This document shows, one piece after another, positions 54,727-64,000 of a stretch of DNA of 64,000 nt. The DNA comes from Westerdykella aurantiaca (taxonomy: Eukaryota > Ascomycota > Dothideomycetes > Pleosporales > Sporormiaceae), in the NCBI GenBank assembly GCA_030412805.1, contig JASJFJ010000003.1, positions 3,224,001 through 3,288,000 of the forward strand, read 5' to 3'. A program made the translations under genes and the position numbers. The notes beneath the pieces were generated by a model, which worked only from the letters and a program-made list of their open reading frames with translations, ran no database searches and had not been told where the DNA came from. Numbering within the stretch: the first letter of the stretch is position 1; each line of letters starts with the position of its first letter.

Positions 54727-56862
54727 ATGCCCCCAGCGGGCAGCTCCCGCGGCGCTGGGGCTGCCGCAGCTTCAGATCGCCGCCAATCTGCTCGACAGGG
54801 TCGCACCAGCGTAACTCGTCCTACGAACTACTATGCACGCACCTTCACGGCTCGCCCGTCGGGGATGGACCAGACGCCCCCAGCATCCGCTCCAACGCCG
54901 GGTTTCTGCCCGGCACTCACACACTTCAGTCAGGCTGTAGATGCCTTTCCTAAGGAGCTCATTAGAAATTTCTCCATGTTGCCGGAGGTTGAAGCGAAGC
55001 TGCATGACCCACAGCGCGACCTGAAGCTTTTGCTCGACCAGATCGCTCATCTACCCGTACCGACCATCGCCGAGCGCCGCGCCGCCGACCAACAAAAGAC
55101 GAGTGGTGAGAACAGCGCAACCGGAAGCGTGATGGGGTCGATGATGCATGACCCGCCATTGCGCCATCAGTTGCTCTCGGTTGAGGTCGTCGCTGCTACC
55201 CTCGAGAGCCTCTCGCCTACGGAACAGGCCGAGCTGAAGAAACGCCAACTCTTCTTCCGCTTGCGAGAAGTCATTGCGAACATGCTTCCCGCACTGGACG
55301 AGAAGCTGGTCGTTCTCAACTCGGCGACGAAAACCAAGGACAAAGGTCTAGCCCGCATGAACCACTCATACGCCGAGCTTGACAACGAAATCAGCCCCGA
55401 GTCACGCTACGGCAGTCTCACTCATTGGGCCTACGCGGATAAGGAGGAAAAGAAGAAGGGTGGTACTGAGAGATCAAGACGGGAGGTGGCTTCAGCCAAC
55501 AATCTGGCCGCGGCCGCGCAACACGTACATGAGGCAGACTCTATTGCTGCCAAAAGCGAGGCGAGACGTGAGGCCATCCTGGCAAAGCGGAACCGCAACC
55601 AACAGGTGGACTCGGATTTCGACGATAAGCCTGTCAAGAAGACTCAGAAGCGAAAGGCTGTGGGGACGGACGCTGCAACAAGTGGTGCGATCGGGCTGGG
55701 CATCACAAGCAACCCGGCCGCGCCACAGAGCAAACGTAAGAAGACAGAGAAGGCCCTTGCAGCAGCGGCGGCGGCGGCAGCCCCAGCTATGGAACGATCG
55801 TTAAGCGGCGCCTTACAAACTGCAACAACGGGGCGCGGTGTTACGAGTCCGCGAGCCACTCCAGGCGCGGACACAACGGCAAAACGAAAACAAAGAGCCG
55901 CTCCTGCCCCTACCCAGCGGAAACGCGCTGGGCCAGCATACTCTCCGCCTCCTGCATCATCCCCACTGGCTTCAACCTTTGCCATCTCGAAAGCCACCGG
56001 CAACGCTGCGGATCGTCCTTCCTCTTCCCGCGCAAGGAAGAACTCTATCGCCAATTCCGTGGCGTCAGCCGCCCAGGAACCCTCGATCGGCCGGCGTCCT
56101 TCCTCGTCACACTTTATCCCACAGGTACCCACGAGCAACGTAATCACCGAGTTGGAACAAGCGGCGGCTATGGCTCGCGATACCAACTCGTCGAAAGGTA
56201 CATCTACCCCCAAGGAACCAACCGACCGTCCAGCGCCCCTTGAGTCGGCCCGCCTCAAAACCGAAGATCAGGAGGCACAAGGGGTAGAAGACATGGAAAT
56301 CGACGCCCCCACGTCTGTTCCTGTCACGGCGACGCGCGGTGGACGTACTTCGAAAACAGCCACCCCAGTGGTTGGTTCCTTTCCTGAAATTCCCATGGCC
56401 AGAAGTCGGAGCACACGTACGGCCAACAATGGAAACGGCAATTCGCAGACGTCTTCGGAAAATAACAGTACCAATGGCAATCGTGGCGGCCAGAAGAAGA
56501 ACGGGCAATCCACAACAGCGATTGGACCTAGCTCGTCCAGCTTAAAAACCGGAAAAGATGCCGTCAAGTCTGGAACCTCTTCAAAGGCGTCATCGGTGGC
56601 TCCTGAACCCGAATACAGCGATGGAGGGGAGGATGGCGACGACGAGCCGCGCTATTGTTATTGCAACGAAGTAAGCTACGGGAGCATGGTAGCCTGCGAC
56701 AACGAGGACTGTCCACGGGAGTGGTTCCATCTCGCCTGCGTGAATATGGACAAAGCTCCCAACGCGCGGACCAAATGGTATTGCAGCGAAGAATGCAAAG
56801 AAGCCGCCGCTCGTGCCAGTGGCAAGGGCAAGGGTGGGCGCCCTGGAAGTAGTAGACAATAG
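54727..56862 (+). CDS. ING-family chromatin protein with PHD finger
   Basis: Single-exon ORF of 711 aa from the ATG at 54727. An N-terminal ING domain (about 55-220) has LTHFSQAVDAFPKELIRNFSMLPEVE and the coiled helix around KKRQLFFRLREVI. A long disordered, Ser/Ala/Lys-rich middle contains basic nuclear-localisation stretches (KKTQKRKA, KRKKTEK) and an alanine run. The C-terminal PHD finger (about 644-690) is complete: CYC, C..C, H, C and C..C, with the aromatic residues that bind methylated H3K4 (Y in CYCNEVSYG, W in REWFHLAC). ING proteins are subunits of histone acetyltransferase (NuA4/NuA3) or deacetylase (Rpd3L) complexes. The length and PHD-terminal layout fit the Yng2/Pho23 group, but I cannot choose one. 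Confidence 0.9.
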   Translation: MPPAGSSRGAGAAAASDRRQSARQGRTSVTRPTNYYARTFTARPSGMDQTPPASAPTPGFCPALTHFSQAVDAFPKELIRNFSMLPEVEAKLHDPQRDLKLLLDQIAHLPVPTIAERRAADQQKTSGENSATGSVMGSMMHDPPLRHQLLSVEVVAATLESLSPTEQAELKKRQLFFRLREVIANMLPALDEKLVVLNSATKTKDKGLARMNHSYAELDNEISPESRYGSLTHWAYADKEEKKKGGTERSRREVASANNLAAAAQHVHEADSIAAKSEARREAILAKRNRNQQVDSDFDDKPVKKTQKRKAVGTDAATSGAIGLGITSNPAAPQSKRKKTEKALAAAAAAAAPAMERSLSGALQTATTGRGVTSPRATPGADTTAKRKQRAAPAPTQRKRAGPAYSPPPASSPLASTFAISKATGNAADRPSSSRARKNSIANSVASAAQEPSIGRRPSSSHFIPQVPTSNVITELEQAAAMARDTNSSKGTSTPKEPTDRPAPLESARLKTEDQEAQGVEDMEIDAPTSVPVTATRGGRTSKTATPVVGSFPEIPMARSRSTRTANNGNGNSQTSSENNSTNGNRGGQKKNGQSTTAIGPSSSSLKTGKDAVKSGTSSKASSVAPEPEYSDGGEDGDDEPRYCYCNEVSYGSMVACDNEDCPREWFHLACVNMDKAPNARTKWYCSEECKEAAARASGKGKGGRPGSSRQ

Positions 56863-57503
56863 GAATTCGGTAGGCGTTCAAGGAGTTCAGGGTCCGGGTC
56901 TGGGTCTAAGGTAAAACGGAAGGGCAAGCTTGGCCTTTGGGATGGCTGGAATGCTCTTTAATTTTGGGTTTTACTTCAGGCTTGGGTCCTCCGGCGTTGG
57001 GGGCAGGGAACACCGGACTTCTGAATTTCTGGTACACTTAACGGATGGGCATGGGTCTTCTTTGGGGGATTTATTACATTTTGCATTGCAGGTACCTCCG
57101 CAGACATTGGCATCTGTTCGATTTTGCTCTCTCCTCTGCATATTCATTACAGCGCTACGACGTACAACGACATATTCCCTCGAACTTGTGAATTATTCGC
57201 TGGGATCGTAATGAGCAAAGCAGTTCAGTTCCTTTTGGCCTCCTCGAATGCATAGGAAAATCTGATCGTTTTATTAATTGATTCCATCGTAACGATTCGA
57301 GGCTCTTCACATCGTTGTCATGATTGATCCATCTCCGTTGCGGCTCTGCGGCTGAGCTACTGGACCCTGCAGCGCCAAGCCGAGTGTTGTCAGCTACAAA
57401 CTCACCGCCAGCTCCGCCACGAGGACATGGAAACATCTGGTGCTGGTAGGAGGACCCTGGACACCTTTAGAACACGTTCATTCTGCCATTTTGGAGCCTA
57501 GTT

Positions 57504-59690
57504 ATGGGTACAGCCGTCCCTACAGCAGAAGAGCAAGCCATCTTCACGCCGGAGCACGGTCCCTCAACCCCGCCAGACCTCCGCTTCCTCCACTACAACG
57601 ATGTCTACCACATTGATGCTGCGTCTGCTGAACCCGTTGGTGGCATTGCACGGTTCCAGACCTTGGTGAAGTACTATAGGGAAGATGAGAGATTTAGGGG
57701 CCAGCCAGAGCTCCTCACGTTCTTCTCCGGGGATGCGTTCAATCCGAGCTTGGAGAGCAGTGTGACCAAGGGTATGTGATTCACTTCTCCTGCTCGGTGG
57801 ATGATATTGATAGATGTGGTAGGCAGTCATATGATACCTGTTCTCAACGGGATAGGGACTGATGTCGCCTGTGTCGGGGTATGATTCTATCTTTCTTCTC
57901 CCCTTCTCCAGCCCCGCCGAGTCTCTGTCCGGAAGCTCACGCGATACTAGAACCACGACCTCGACTTCGGCGTCAGGCAATACCGTCACCTAACCTCGCA
58001 ATGTAAATTCCCCTGGCTCTTGGCCAATGTGCTCGATCCCGCGCTCGGCGACTCAGTCCCCCTCGGCAATGCGCAGAAGACTGTGATGCTCACCTCTTCG
58101 AACGGAATCAAAGTTGGTGTCATTGGTCTCGCGGAGCGCGAGTGGCTCGATACAATAAACTCGCTCCCGCCGGACCTTATCTACAAGTCCGCGTCCAAGA
58201 CAGCAAAAGAGCTTGTCCCGGCCCTGAAAGAGCAAGGCGCGGAGATCATCGTAGCGGTCACACATCAAAGAGAACCCAATGATAACAAATTGGCCGAGCT
58301 GACAGGAGGCGGTCTGGTTGACATTGTGCTTGGTGGACATGATCACTACTATAGTCATAGCTTCATCAATGGGACACACGTTCTCAGATCGGGTTCGGAC
58401 TTCAAGCAATTGAGCCATATCGAGGCGTGGAGAAAGCCAGATGGGCAGGGATGGGATTTCAGAATCACGAGGAGAGATGTTGTGAGCAGTATATCGGAGG
58501 ATAAGGACACTTTGGTGTTGGTGGATAAGTTGACGAAGAAGTTGAGGGAGCATCTCAACAAGCCGGTTGGTGAGAATGTCCCGTTGCCTAGATTTCCCTG
58601 TTTAGGGTCTAACAGTGGCAACAGGTTATACTGCTGCCCCTCTCGATGCCCGCTTCGTCACAGTCCGCACCAAGGAGTCAAACATGGGCAACTTTGTCAC
58701 TGATCTCATGAGGTACTACTACGATGCAGATTGTGGTATCATGGCAGCAGGCACAATACGAGGCGACCAAATATATCCGCCTGGAGTACTGCGGTTGAAA
58801 GACATAATCGACTGCTTCCCATTCGAAGACCCCGTAGTCGTGCTCAAAGTCACTGGTAAAGCAATCTGGGATGCGCTAGAAAACGGCGTTTCTAGCTACC
58901 CGGCATTAGAAGGTGCGTCTATACCTTTCCATCCATCATATGCGTTGGCACGAGTAACAGAATATCAGGCCGCTTCCCCCAAGTCTCCAACATAACCTTC
59001 ACAACCGACTACTCCCGCCCTCCTTACTCGCGCATCCTCGCCGCCCAAATCGACGGCTCCCCCATCGACTTCGGAAAGGAGTACGTGCTCGCCACGCGCG
59101 GCTACATGGGCCGCGGCAAAGACGGCTACACCTCCCTCCTCATCGAGGAAGAAGGCGGCACCGCCAAGGAAATCGTCTCGGAAGAGAACGGCGTGCTCAT
59201 CTCAACGATGCTCCGCCAGTACTTCATGTCGCTGAAGGTGCTGGGCAAGTGGAAGTACTGGGGCCCGGGCATGAATAGGAAGTTCGATCGCTTGCAGGGG
59301 AATCTGCAACGAACGCATGAGTTCATGGAGCCGAAGACGAGGGGAAGTTCGCCTGTGGCCGCCAAACATCCGGATCCCATCCACACTGACAACGCTGCGA
59401 AATGGGAACTCCCGGCCTCCTGCCCCCGCGAATCGGAGACGTACCTTGATGAGAACGAAGACGAAGATGACGGCGCGGAATACGACGACGACCGGCCTAT
59501 CCGGTTCACGGAGCGGGAGCGCGATTTGGCGAGGAAGGTGATGAAGAAGTGGTGGCGGTTGGCTGGGCTGAAGGGGACTCCTAGGTTGTGCGATATGCTT
59601 GGGGATGAGGAGTTGCAGGTCAATTGGACGAGGGCGATCGCGCCGAGGTTGGAAGGGAGAATCAAAGAAGTCAAGACTGGTGCGTCGTAG
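57504..59690 (+). CDS. 5'-nucleotidase-like metallophosphoesterase (UshA type)
   Basis: Five exons: 57504-57771, 57823-57878, 57951-58569, 58625-58912 and 58969-59690. Introns of 51, 72, 55 and 56 bp all rejoin in frame, giving 650 aa. Metal-ligand motifs are HYNDVYHID (residue about 30), SGDAFNP, GNHDLDFG (108-115) and GGHDHYY (about 214-220). The C-terminal nucleotidase domain has TKESNMGNFVTDLMR, ADCGIMAAGTIRGD and YPPGVLRLKDIIDCFPFEDPVV. There is no signal peptide, so unlike bacterial UshA it is probably cytosolic. An acidic segment (YLDENEDEDDGAEYDDD) and an extra C-terminal helical region extend the usual family length. It likely removes phosphate from nucleotides or related esters. Confidence 0.92.
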
Positions 59691-60757
59691 GGCGGCCAAT
59701 TGCAAGAAGATTAACCTTGGTGCTGTGAGGTCTCATGTGAGTGGAGACAATAGAGGTGTAGGAACAGTTAGAATTCTCCTGTGACTATTCCCATAAGCCA
59801 CTTGCGAGACAACTCAAGACGATCCATCATTCGCCATTCCTCACTGCTCCATTCTCAAGTTTGACGGTACGTGGTGTTGTGTGCATCTCGTTTGTGGTGA
59901 ATTCCAGGTCCTTACGCGGGTATTCTATTACTTCCTTCTACAAATTCCTCGATTGCAGGGTCAACATACCTAGGTACCAGCACCATCTTCAACGTCACAT
60001 GATACCCATTGCTTCGTTGTATACGTCTCCTGCACCGCCACTAGCACCGCCCTTGAGCTGCACCTCACTGACTCGCGCTCATCCTTGAAAGGAAATCCGC
60101 CGACGGGTGATCGACTGCGCTAACGGTATACGGTATACAGTCTGCCAGGTATGGGTAAGCGTCATGCAGACCTACTCGAAGGTGACGGAGGAGGTTGAAT
60201 GAGTGTCCGGACTTTCGATTGTGACCGGTTTGAGGAAAGGGCTATGTGAATTGAGCTTTTGATAGTTGAGTGCCCTATAGGACGGTCGTTCGGACCAAGG
60301 GTAGGATATCGACGTGAGGACTGCAGCATGCGTGAAGTGGCCTCGCAATTGGCATCTTACATATCTTCAAAGTCTACCAAAGTAGTAGTGTGTGCACCAC
60401 GGTCGCCATGTCACCAATAATACCGGTCCCCTTTTCCATCCTGACAATGCAATCCGTGCGAACCAGAAAGACTACGAACAGAGGGCACAAAATCCACTAA
60501 TACAGATTCAGATCTGCGCCCAGTTGGCAGATCCAGAAGAATCCAACGACAAAAATACCACCAATGTTGTTCCTTTTCCTGGGTCCCAATAAGCAGGGCC
60601 ATTACCCCTAACACCGGTTGTTTATGTGTGATCCTGATATCCATACCCGAACAAGCTTCCATGAGACTCAGCGAGTTAGCTGCGTGAGTAGAGCTGGCTT
60701 CTTTTGTTATGGTGTTGGTATCCAGCCCACAGCATGCAAATCTCATAGATTTCCACT
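59691..60757. other. Intergenic region between convergent genes
   Basis: Holds the 3' ends of the nucleotidase gene (plus) and the vosA-like gene (minus). Only short ORFs without features are seen. Confidence 0.5.
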
Positions 60758-62646
60758 TCACCCCTGGTTTTGTAGAGCCCAAGCCGAGTTGGGGCCCCTT
60801 TCGATGGAGTCCGAATAAAGCTCACCGTCAGATGTTCGTGATTGAGACTGGTATTGTGTGGGCACAACAGTTTGTTCGGGAAGTTGGTGCAGCGAAAGTC
60901 CGAGCGAGCCGGCCAGTATATTTGTACGAGGGGCAGAGGCAGGATAACTGAGGCCAGCAGCCGTACCTAATATCGATGCCTGAGGCTGCTGGGAGGCCCC
61001 CAATGGCTGTACATGTCGTTCGAGGATCTGGTGTGCCATTGGTCGTGGTTGTGATGCGCTAGGTGGGTCCGCCGATGGCGACTCCTCCCCTAGGCTTGCA
61101 TTCGGCCTTGCGCGATAGGGAGACATTGTAGATGGGCCGCCCAGTGATGGGCTGCTGCCGGTTTGGGGCTGGAACGACGGATAAGTCCGGTTAGTTGTTT
61201 GAAGTGGAGTCTGCGCGTACCGGAATCCTTGCATTGTGCCCGATGTTGGACTGGGTCCAGTGTCTAATGCCGGACCGAAGTCGTTTCTAATCTGGCCTGA
61301 CCCGAAGCGATGCTGATACGCTTGTGCTGGGTCTGCGCTGGGCTGCCTGTAGCTGGGGTATTGACCCGGTGAAGTGAAAGTATTTGACGTGCTAGGTTGG
61401 TAGAGAGCATATTGCGGAGCTGAGTAACCGGCGGGAACTAGAGGCCCCGCTACGCCCAACGGCTCCATGTATGCAGCATTAGGTGGAGCTTCGGAACTCC
61501 GCCGTCTCTTGGGCGGCATTGGCACCATGCCTAGGTAGGGATTCGGGTCTGATTGCATGTTCGTCTGAAGAAGGAAGTTCGATGATCTGTATTCGTCGTC
61601 GTATGGGTTTTTACGTTTGTTACCTCTGGTGCGTCTTAGTAGCAAGACTTCACGCCGTTGGTTATACGTACATTCCCCCGCCTTTCGGCTCCTTTCGCAA
61701 TCTCAGCCGGCAGCCTTGGTCTGAAAATGCGCGAGAGAGATATGTTGACTCTTGCATCCCTTTCCAGTCCCTTGGCGGCACAACTAAGCAGACTTTAGCG
61801 CAAGACAGATATCAGTCTCGAAGGAGTGTACCTCTAAACTTCTCAGAAGTGATACTTGCTAGGTATTGGACCTCTTTGGTGTCCCTGTCGGTGTTACTCG
61901 TGGTGTACATGAGGTGAGGAGACAGAACGCGCTCACTTGTGCAGATTGAAAAGGCTAAAATGTAAGCGAAACTCGCCCGCAATCTTTACAGAGATGTCAC
62001 CCCAGATGAAGAAGGCTGTGTCTACGTAAGTCTTAGCGAACCGTTACTTGGTATGGCAGCACACACCCCCCCAGTTAAGGTAGTTACCTTGGTTATCGAC
62101 ATCCTTGAGGCGATGAAGCGACGAGGCTAAACAACCAAGCAAAACGTTGCTCCCGTTCTTTGCCAAAGGCTCATTGACATCTGCTTTGTAGAGCGTTGTG
62201 CACATGAACAGGTAAGGGCTCTGCATGTATAATCTATAAATCTTAGTGGTCTCCAACATAGTCTCTGATCAGAGTTTACCCACTCAGCGGGATCTGCACT
62301 CGGTCGGACTTTGAGCTGAACAACCGGTGGAGGGTCGACGGGCTTACGTCCTTCGATACGTCAGCACCCTTCTGGGGAACGCCAAATGTACCTTAATCCT
62401 ACCTTTTTCCTTCCCGTCGGCTGCCTGCAGTGCTTCCTTGGGCTGTTGGCGGACGCTCAGAATGATGTCTCCGCTGATGGGCTCAAAATTAGTCGCTTGT
62501 TCTTGTTTGAATCCCGGATCAGACCGTGGGTCCGATGAAAAGCCCCTCTCGTACCTCTGGAAGTTGGAATAGGTGTACACCGGCTGACTGGGATGGCTTC
62601 CCATCATACCGGGGTAGGGGTATTGCAAAGGCGCCTTGGTCTCCAT
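60758..62646 (-). CDS. vosA: Velvet-family developmental regulator, VosA-like
   Basis: Seven exons on the minus strand: 62403-62646, 62280-62350, 62088-62220, 61937-62021, 61832-61884, 61672-61783 and 60758-61625. Introns are 52, 59, 66, 52, 48 and 46 bp, and all phases agree (1566 bases, 521 aa). The joined velvet domain (about 45-235) reads SVRQQPKEAL, KPVDPPPVVQLKVR, SPYLFMCTTLYKAD, SSLHRLKDVDNQ, FFIWGDISVKIAGEFRLHF, LSRAFSDQG and RLRLRKEP. A nuclear-localisation signal KRRR lies at 272-275. The long Pro/Gln/Ser/Tyr-rich tail fits the activation region of VosA. Velvet domains bind DNA with a Rel-like fold. VosA with VelB controls spore maturation, trehalose and conidiation in Aspergillus. 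VelB or VelC are less likely because of the tail. The gene is easily missed since six exons are under 250 bp. Confidence 0.88.
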
Positions 62647-64000
62647 TTCGGTTCCTAACAGTGCAGCAGGATAGGAAACAAGATCGTAGGCATCTGAAGC
62701 AGACTAACCGGTCAAAGCACGATGCCGAATAGGGTATGTTGTGGATGATGTGATTGAAAGGCGCCGATTCACTCCGATACCACCAAGTGCATCGAGGCAA
62801 CCTCAAGTGATATATTTCGTGCGGGTAGCGAGCGTAACGGGTCGAAGCCCCAAGGGAAAATGCGTTGACTGGTCCGGAGTGACGAATCAGTGGACGGAGT
62901 GCCCGTGTCAAGATGGCAGTGTTGCGAACGAGCCACCCTAGTAATAGCGATTGCGTTCCGCGACTGTTCGACACGAGAAAGGATCAGCAAGAATGCTCAC
63001 AGTCAAGTTTCCCATGTGAACCTCCTCTGTGGACCGCCGATAACTGTAGGGCCGCGCCAATTCCACGGTTGTTGCACTCCGAGTCCTGGGCGCTAGCAAC
63101 CACGGAGAGAGTCAAACGCAACCGATCTTAACGGCCGCTGTGAGTCCTCTCAAGAGTATTTAAGTACACACAATGAGAGGTTGTGGTCCCAGGGGTAGGA
63201 GACTTAGGTCGGTGGAGAGTTGTGACTGTCCTTGCAGGTTGGACAAGTTGTGAGGGCGTTGATGGTTGTGACGGTGCGAGGTGAAGTGGATATACCTGTA
63301 TCTCTGCGGCTTTGAACAGAGCAATAGGAGCGACAAGGACGAGTTCGCCAAGGCGGGTGTTGTTGGTTGCTTACACCTTCTAGCAGATAGGATGGTCAAC
63401 GTGCTTTCAAAGTCCAAATTCCAGAGATGATTGCAAAGACCTCCCGAGCAGCGTGTATGCTCGGGTCCACTCGAGGGATATCCTTACAGCTACGGCTGCT
63501 TGTTCTTCCAGTCAATACGGCGAACGAGCGACGATGGTATCCAAGGATGGTGTAGATGGCCGCTATGCTCTCCCCCTCTTATCAGCCTTGCAACACTTGG
63601 CGGCCAATCGAATAGACAAGTAGTAGTCCGTCTTTTTCTATTTTTCCTCTTTTCAAAAATCCACGCCTCCTACCGCTATCTCAGCGACTTTGCGGTTCTC
63701 TCTTTTTTTCAGCCAAGGTGCTCGGTCGAACAATCGCACAGCGCATGGATGGAGCGCGCTCACGCAAGGAAGAAGGGCCTTGACCGCTGACGCATATCTT
63801 GGATGGGAGGGCTGCACAGCGGAGGCGGAGCGGGGAACACAGGGCTTGGACGGGAAGAGTGGCCAAAAAGGGCCTGAAACCAGGTGCCAAAGGAGGCTCT
63901 ATATGGTCAGCTCTCACGGGGCGCAGACGGCTTCTACCAGCCAAGTCATGGTTTGAAGCACTCTGTAGAACGGGACAATCAACGGTCTGTCACATCTAGC
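62647..64000. other. Upstream region of the velvet gene, no gene seen
   Basis: It contains the promoter of the vosA-like gene. ORFs here are short and overlap on both strands. A T/C-rich run lies at 63628-63720. I see no RNA gene or mobile element. Confidence 0.4.

Noticed and set aside
55644..56258. 204-aa minus-strand ORF within the ING gene
   Set aside because: Antisense shadow of the low-complexity middle of the ING-family protein.
1..64000. CRISPR arrays, bacterial operons, rRNA genes
   Set aside because: None seen; intron structure and gene content are those of a fungal nuclear chromosome, and no 5S-like sequence was found by eye.

Overview
This window is nuclear DNA of a filamentous ascomycete (Pezizomycotina, most like Dothideomycetes). 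The evidence is: many short introns (about 46-195 bp) with GT donors and CTAAC/CTGAC-like branch sites; a VosA-type velvet regulator; a fungal class II cAMP phosphodiesterase; a Cut12-like spindle pole body protein; a GPI-anchored wall protein; and a small cysteine-rich secreted protein. Genes lie on both strands with no operons. Exon joins were worked out by hand from splice signals and reading-frame continuity.

Layout. 0.4-8.1 kb: membrane-anchored histidine acid phosphatase, GABA/choline-type permease, a cysteine-rich protein of unknown function, and a carotenoid oxygenase. 10.0-13.5 kb: ribosomal protein uS7 (RPS5) and a Cut12-like protein. 14.2-19.4 kb is accessory in character: a decayed Ulp1-like (C48) protease pseudogene, small hypothetical proteins, an 8-cysteine secreted protein and a MITE-like inverted-repeat element. 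19.8-28.6 kb: GPI protein, cAMP phosphodiesterase, then eEF1B-gamma and mitochondrial uS9m sharing one short divergent promoter. 28.6-37.6 kb is gene-poor, with one low-complexity/conserved-domain protein at 33.4 kb and a tRNA-Ser(AGA) at 37.7 kb. 38.3-41.0 kb: a hypothetical protein and an aldo-keto reductase.

41.6-47.0 kb is the most interesting block: an intracellular TPR-subtilisin protease (joined here across a 46-bp intron), a single-pass membrane protein whose tail repeats an F-S-I-S-x-L-x-P-like motif six times, and a protein that I read as a fungal gasdermin-like pore former. Paired gasdermin and subtilase genes are known from the Podospora het-Q1/het-Q2 cell-death system, so this may be a regulated cell-death or allorecognition locus with an extra membrane component.

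47.3-50.7 kb holds the molybdenum-cofactor MoaA and MoaC activities. They appear to be linked by an optional intron whose retention ends MoaA at its C-terminal Gly-Gly and whose removal fuses it in frame to MoaC. 51.9-64 kb: two hypothetical proteins, an ING/PHD chromatin protein, a five-exon 5'-nucleotidase-like phosphoesterase and a seven-exon vosA-like velvet gene.
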